Shown in pieces: positions 60,392-64,000 of a stretch of 64,000 bases of DNA. The DNA is from Desertimonas sp963786985. GTDB lineage: Bacteria; Actinomycetota; Acidimicrobiia; Acidimicrobiales; Ilumatobacteraceae. The stretch spans positions 186,001-250,000 of the forward strand of contig CAWBBL010000009.1 of NCBI GenBank assembly GCA_963786985.1, written 5' to 3'. Made by a program: the position numbers and the translations under genes. A model generated the notes under the pieces. It was not told the DNA's origin, made no database searches, and saw only the letters and a program-made list of their open reading frames with translations. Position 1 is the stretch's first letter, and every line of letters begins with the position of its first letter.

Positions 60392-61954
60392 CTGACCGCC
60401 AACGCCACCGACCCTGCTGGCCCCGTCCTCGTCGTCGACTTCGGCGCCCAGTACGCCCAGCTGATCGCCCGCCGCGTTCGGGAGCTGCAGGTGTTCTCGG
60501 AGATCGTCCCGAACCGGATCACCGCCGGCGAGGTGGCAGCCCGGAGACCGTCGGCGCTGATCCTGTCGGGCGGTCCCCAGAGCGTGAACATCGACGGGTC
60601 GCCGCGCCTCGACCCGGCGATCTACGGCCTCGGCGTGCCGATCCTCGGGATCTGCTACGGCGCCCAGCTCATCGCCCTGCAGCTCGGCGGTTCCGTCGGA
60701 CGGGGGCTGCGCGGCGAGTATGGACGCACCACCCTGCGTCGCACAGCACCGTCGCTCGTGCTGCCTGACGAGGCACCTGACGTGCACGACGTGTGGATGA
60801 GCCACTTCGACGCGATCACCGGGACACCATCCGGCTTCGTCGCCACGGCGTCGACGGACAACGCCCCCGTCGTCGTGCTCGAGCACGACGAGCGACGGAT
60901 CTACGGCGTGCAGTTCCATCCGGAGGTCGTCCACTCCCCGCACGGCATGGCCGTGCTGCGCCGCTTCCTCGTCGAACGAGCCGGTTGCGCCACGACGTGG
61001 ACGATGGCGTCGGTGGCCGACGAGCAGGTCGCGCGCGTCCGCCAGCAAGTCGGGGACGGGCGGGCGATCTGTGCCCTGTCCGGTGGAGTCGACTCCGCCG
61101 TCGCCGCCGCTCTCGTGAACCGGGCGATCGGCCACCACCTGACGTGCGTCTACGTCGACACCGGGCTGATGCGCCTCGACGAGAGCGCCGAGGTCACCGA
61201 GACGTTCCGCCGCCACATGGGTGTCGAGCTGATCCATGTCGACGCCGCCGACCGGTTCTTCGACCGGCTGGCCGGAATCGTCGAGCCCGAGGAGAAGCGC
61301 AAGGCGATCGGCGACGAGTTCATCCGCATCTTCGAGGAGCACACCGGCGGTCTGTCCGAGGCCGAGTTCCTCGTCCAGGGCACGCTGTACCCCGACCTCA
61401 TCGAGTCCGGGGGCAGCGACGGCACGGCGGCGGTGATCAAGAGCCACCACAACGTCGGCGGGCTCCCCGAGGACATGCGCCTGGAGCTCGTCGAGCCGTT
61501 GCGCGACCTGTTCAAGGACGAGGTCCGCCGCCTCGGAATCGAGCTCGGCCTGCCGGAGTCGATGGTCTGGCGGCAGCCGTTCCCGGGCCCCGGTCTGGCC
61601 GTGCGAATCCTCGGCGAGGTGACCCCGGAGCGGGTTGCCGTGCTGCAACGGGCTGATGCCATCGTCCGCGAGGAGATCGCTGCTGCCGGCCTCGAGCGCC
61701 AGATCTGGCAGGGCTTCGCCGTGCTGGCGGCGGACATCCGCTCGGTGGGCGTGATGGGCGACGAGCGCACCTACGGCCACCCGATCATCATCCGCGCCGT
61801 GACAAGTGACGATGCGATGACGGCGGACTGGGCGCGGCTGCCTGCGGACCTCCTCGAGCGCATGTCCAACCGCATCGTCAACGAGGTCGAGGGCATCAAC
61901 CGGGTGGTCTACGACATCACGAGCAAGCCGCCCGGCACCATCGAGTGGGAGTGA
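60392..61954 (+). CDS. guaA: GMP synthase (glutamine-hydrolysing), non-standard start
   Basis: About 520 residues. Class I amidotransferase: PVLVVDFGAQYAQLIARRVR at the start, Cys in LGICYGAQLIAL, VQFHPEVVHS. Then the ATP-pyrophosphatase loop LSGGVDSAVAAALV and the dimerisation domain ending DITSKPPGTIEWE. In frame there is no ATG, GTG or TTG between the TAG at 60365 and the conserved start; only CTG 60392, ATC 60383 or ACG 60380 can serve. I chose CTG 60392 (MTANATDPAGPVLVV). It makes GMP from XMP. Confidence 0.92.
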   Translation: MTANATDPAGPVLVVDFGAQYAQLIARRVRELQVFSEIVPNRITAGEVAARRPSALILSGGPQSVNIDGSPRLDPAIYGLGVPILGICYGAQLIALQLGGSVGRGLRGEYGRTTLRRTAPSLVLPDEAPDVHDVWMSHFDAITGTPSGFVATASTDNAPVVVLEHDERRIYGVQFHPEVVHSPHGMAVLRRFLVERAGCATTWTMASVADEQVARVRQQVGDGRAICALSGGVDSAVAAALVNRAIGHHLTCVYVDTGLMRLDESAEVTETFRRHMGVELIHVDAADRFFDRLAGIVEPEEKRKAIGDEFIRIFEEHTGGLSEAEFLVQGTLYPDLIESGGSDGTAAVIKSHHNVGGLPEDMRLELVEPLRDLFKDEVRRLGIELGLPESMVWRQPFPGPGLAVRILGEVTPERVAVLQRADAIVREEIAAAGLERQIWQGFAVLAADIRSVGVMGDERTYGHPIIIRAVTSDDAMTADWARLPADLLERMSNRIVNEVEGINRVVYDITSKPPGTIEWE

Positions 61955-61989
61955 CGAAGTCACAAACTTGCGATTGTCTCGCGACATGA

Positions 61990-62020
61990 TTGCAATGGGT
62001 TCGTAATGTTTGGCTAGGAT
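61990..62020 (+). promoter_or_regulatory. candidate promoter of the NlpC/P60 gene
   Basis: TTGCAA (61990-61995) and TAGGAT (62015-62020), 19-bp spacing; the box ends 10 bases before ATG 62031. The 75-bp leader is too short for a ydaO-type riboswitch. Confidence 0.4.
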
Positions 62021-62030
62021 GCGGGGCGTC

Positions 62031-63272
62031 ATGCGATCGCCCCGCCACGGTCTCGCCGGCCTGGTCCCTGCCGGAGTCACGGTCCTCGTCGCAGCCCTGG
62101 CCGGTGCTGGCGTCGCCTCTGCCGACCCGATCGACGACCAGCGCAGCAAGGTCGGCCAGTACGCCGACATGATCGAGGCGCTCGAGGAGGAGACCGCCAG
62201 GCTCGCCGAGGAGTACGACATCGCCCTCGATGAGCTGGGCCAGCTGGAGGAGGACGTCGCCACGGCCGAGGCTGCCGTCGCCGAGAAAGAGGCCGAGGTT
62301 GCCACGCTGCAGGCCGAGCTCGGCGACGTCGCCGTGCAGGCGTATCTCGACGCCGGCGGGTCGGGGATGGGGATCTTCAGCAAGCCGTCGCAGTACAGCG
62401 AGGACCTGCAGCGCGATGAGCTGACCCGTGTCGCGCTGAACAGTGGCACCGCCGACTCCGACGATCTCGAAACTGCCGTCAACGAGCTGACCGAGCAGCA
62501 AGAGTCGCTCGAGGACCAGGAGGAGGCGGCTGCCGACAAGGCCGAGGAGGTCGCCGACGCCCAGGACGCGGCGGAGGAACAGTCCGCGGAACTGCACGAT
62601 GCCCAGCGCCAAGCCGAGGCCGAGCTCGGCGACCTGATCCGCGAAGAGCAGGAGCGACGGGCCCGCGAGTCCTGGGAGCGCATCCAGGCCGAAGCCGCAG
62701 CCGCTCAAGCCCGCGCCGACGCACAGGCCGCCGCGGCCACCCAAGCCCAGCAACAGGCATCCGACGCCAACCCGACGAGTGGTGGCGGTGGCGGCGGTGG
62801 GAACACGTCGTCAGGTGGCGGCGGTGGCGGCAACAACACGACGTCAGGCGGTGGCGGTGGAGGTGGCGGTGGCGCACCCGCGGCGCCGGCTGCACCGGCG
62901 GCGCCGATCCCGCAAGCATCGTCACGAGCCGGGACGGCGGTCAACGCCGCGGCCAGCCAGGTCGGCGTCAGTTACAGGTATGCCGCGGCGAGCCCGGGCG
63001 TGGCCTTCGACTGCTCCGGACTGACGTCGTGGGCATGGGCCCAGGCCGGCGTCTACCTGCCGCACCAGTCGGCACAGCAGTACGCCAGCATCCCGCACGT
63101 GCCGTCCTCGGCCGCTCAACCGGGCGACCTGATCTTCTTCTACTCGCCGATCAGCCACGTCGGCATCTACATCGGCGGTGGGATGATGGTCGATGCCGCC
63201 AGCCCCAGCTCGGGTGTCAGACGGGCCGCCATCAACTGGGGCAACGTCACCGGGGTCGGTCGACCGAGCTGA
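62031..63272 (+). CDS. NlpC/P60 cell-wall hydrolase (RipA-like)
   Basis: About 413 residues from ATG 62031 (an ATG at 62019 is possible). Signal peptide to ASADPIDD, then a long coiled coil (YADMIEALEEETARLAEEYD on, to about residue 250), a poly-glycine stretch of some 40 residues, and a C-terminal NlpC/P60 domain with catalytic DCSGLTSWAWAQAGVYLPHQ and SHVGIYIGGGMMVDA. It should cut peptidoglycan stem peptides during separation; the coiled coil is the usual regulatory lid. The Gly-rich linker is unusually pure. Confidence 0.93.
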   Translation: MRSPRHGLAGLVPAGVTVLVAALAGAGVASADPIDDQRSKVGQYADMIEALEEETARLAEEYDIALDELGQLEEDVATAEAAVAEKEAEVATLQAELGDVAVQAYLDAGGSGMGIFSKPSQYSEDLQRDELTRVALNSGTADSDDLETAVNELTEQQESLEDQEEAAADKAEEVADAQDAAEEQSAELHDAQRQAEAELGDLIREEQERRARESWERIQAEAAAAQARADAQAAAATQAQQQASDANPTSGGGGGGGNTSSGGGGGGNNTTSGGGGGGGGGAPAAPAAPAAPIPQASSRAGTAVNAAASQVGVSYRYAAASPGVAFDCSGLTSWAWAQAGVYLPHQSAQQYASIPHVPSSAAQPGDLIFFYSPISHVGIYIGGGMMVDAASPSSGVRRAAINWGNVTGVGRPS

Positions 63273-63309
63273 GCGCGCTTGTTTCTGGTGCCGCGATCGG
63301 TCAGTGATG

Positions 63310-63322
63310 ACCGAAATTCGGT
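63310..63322. promoter_or_regulatory. 13-bp palindrome before the terminal kinase gene
   Basis: ACCGAAATTCGGT, perfect around the central A. The overlapping CGGTCA-gtga-TGACCG (63298-63313) is a second inverted repeat. Both lie 30-55 bp before the GTG start and may be operator sites. Confidence 0.35.
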
Positions 63323-63352
63323 AGCAGAGGTCACAGCGGTACGGTTCCCGCC

Positions 63353-64000
63353 GTGGTCGAGGGCATCGATGTCGAACCGGTCAGCCGCTGGTTGGGTGAC
63401 CACGTCGACGGGGTCCACGCACCGTTCACGTTCGAGCGCATCGGTGGGGGGCGATCGAACCTCACGTTCGCCGTCAGCGACGGATCCGGAACGCGTTTCG
63501 TCCTACGTCGACCACCGCTGCACCACGTCCTGGCCACCGCTCACGACATGACCCGCGAGTTCCGGGCGATCTCGGCGATCGGGCCGACGGCGGTGCCCGT
63601 GCCCGAAGCGCTCGGACTCTGCACGGATGAATCCGTCAACGGCACTCCGTTCTACGTGATGTCGCTCGTCGACGGGGCCGTCATCGACTCGATCGACGGG
63701 GCGCGGGCCACCTCCCCCAGTGCCCGGGCGGCGATGACGATCCAGCTCGCCGACATCCTCGCCGAGCTGCACGGTCTCGACGTCGATGCCATCGGCCTCG
63801 GCGACTTCGCCCGACGCGACGGCTACATCGATCGACAGATCGCCCGGTGGTCCAAGCAGTGGGAGCTGTCCAAGACACGCGATCTCCCGGCCGTGGATGC
63901 CGTCGCCAAACGACTCGCCGATCGCGTGCCCGTGCAGCAAGGCGTCGCCGTGGTGCACGGCGACTATCGGTTCGGCAACTGCATCGTCGACCCGACGTCC
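63353..64000 (+). CDS. phosphotransferase (APH family, fatty-acid-metabolism type), 3' end missing
   Basis: 216 codons to the window edge, GTG start 7 bases after TACGGT (63340-63345). N-lobe GGGRSNLTFAVSDGSGTRFV and LRRPP; catalytic loop VVHGDYRFGNCIVDP with Asp and Asn. The pattern (LRRPP, HGDYRFGN) is that of the ACAD10/11-like phosphotransferases often found with acyl-CoA dehydrogenases. The C-terminal part is outside the window. Confidence 0.88.
   Translation, partial: MVEGIDVEPVSRWLGDHVDGVHAPFTFERIGGGRSNLTFAVSDGSGTRFVLRRPPLHHVLATAHDMTREFRAISAIGPTAVPVPEALGLCTDESVNGTPFYVMSLVDGAVIDSIDGARATSPSARAAMTIQLADILAELHGLDVDAIGLGDFARRDGYIDRQIARWSKQWELSKTRDLPAVDAVAKRLADRVPVQQGVAVVHGDYRFGNCIVDPTS

Noticed and set aside
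61955..62030. ydaO (c-di-AMP) riboswitch before the NlpC/P60 gene
   Set aside because: Only 75 bp separate guaA from the start, too short for the aptamer, and no conserved core is seen.
60065..62683. 872-codon open frame on the minus strand across guaA and the NlpC gene
   Set aside because: It is antisense to two well-conserved genes; only its last 95 codons (60065-60352) look real. Long antisense frames are normal in DNA of this GC content.
1..64000. tRNA, rRNA, prophage, insertion sequence or origin
   Set aside because: I found no cloverleaf ending in a T-loop GTTCRANNC with acceptor pairing, no rRNA sequence, no integrase or transposase, and no DnaA-box cluster.

Overview
The window is high-GC DNA from a Gram-positive-like actinobacterium. 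Gene order (ribosomal operon, rplM-rpsI-glmM, acpS-nnr-alr-tsaE-tsaB-rimI-tsaD, groES-groEL, guaA), the zinc form of S14, CIRCE control of groESL, and a C-terminal sunset domain on L22 point to Actinomycetota. I lean towards Acidimicrobiia (Ilumatobacter-like), but this is inference from gene content and style, not a database match.

Layout. 1-1415: the end of an HtrA/DegP protease and an alpha/beta hydrolase. 1810-17263: one long ribosomal superoperon, rplC to rplQ, including secY, adk, infA and rpoA; rpsJ is missing from its head and map from its middle. 17350-19949: truA and a DEAD-box RNA helicase, both broken by frameshifts. 19942-26150: a dipeptide/oligopeptide ABC importer on the minus strand, with a circularly permuted and frameshifted binding protein. 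26275-28037: a DrrAB-like exporter. 28197-31866: an acyl-CoA dehydrogenase and a secreted peptidoglycan-binding protein (frameshifted). 32068-43588: rplM-rpsI, glmM, a very long GlmS-like protein, acpS, nnr, alr, and the t6A genes tsaE-tsaB-rimI-tsaD; then dus. 44829-50159: a phosphonate-type (PhnCDEE) importer on the minus strand whose binding protein is fused to a FAS1 domain and a long repeat stalk. 50259-53636: a small HAD nucleotidase, maf, and groES-groEL behind two CIRCE sites. 53802-64000: two phosphotransferases, nagB, a NUDIX hydrolase, a PLP decarboxylase, a DUF3048 protein, guaA, and an NlpC/P60 cell-wall hydrolase.

How it fits together. Much of the window is core growth: translation, protein export, folding, tRNA t6A, and entry to cell-wall precursors (glmM, GlmS-like, nagB, alr, NlpC). 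Two ABC importers and one exporter add uptake and efflux. Many single genes start with a start codon about 7 bases after a TANNNT box, which suggests that leaderless transcripts are common.

The most interesting unexplained signals are short dispersed palindromic elements. A 49-bp hairpin element has inserted into truA: cutting exactly 49 bp restores the reading frame there. A three-arm element (arms at offsets 0, 36 and 64) occurs three times; its arm sequence changes between copies but all three arms change together. A third family ends in GGGAACGCA and sits at operon junctions. There are also several probable CTG start codons, and five genes carry net +1 frameshifts that need checking against raw reads.
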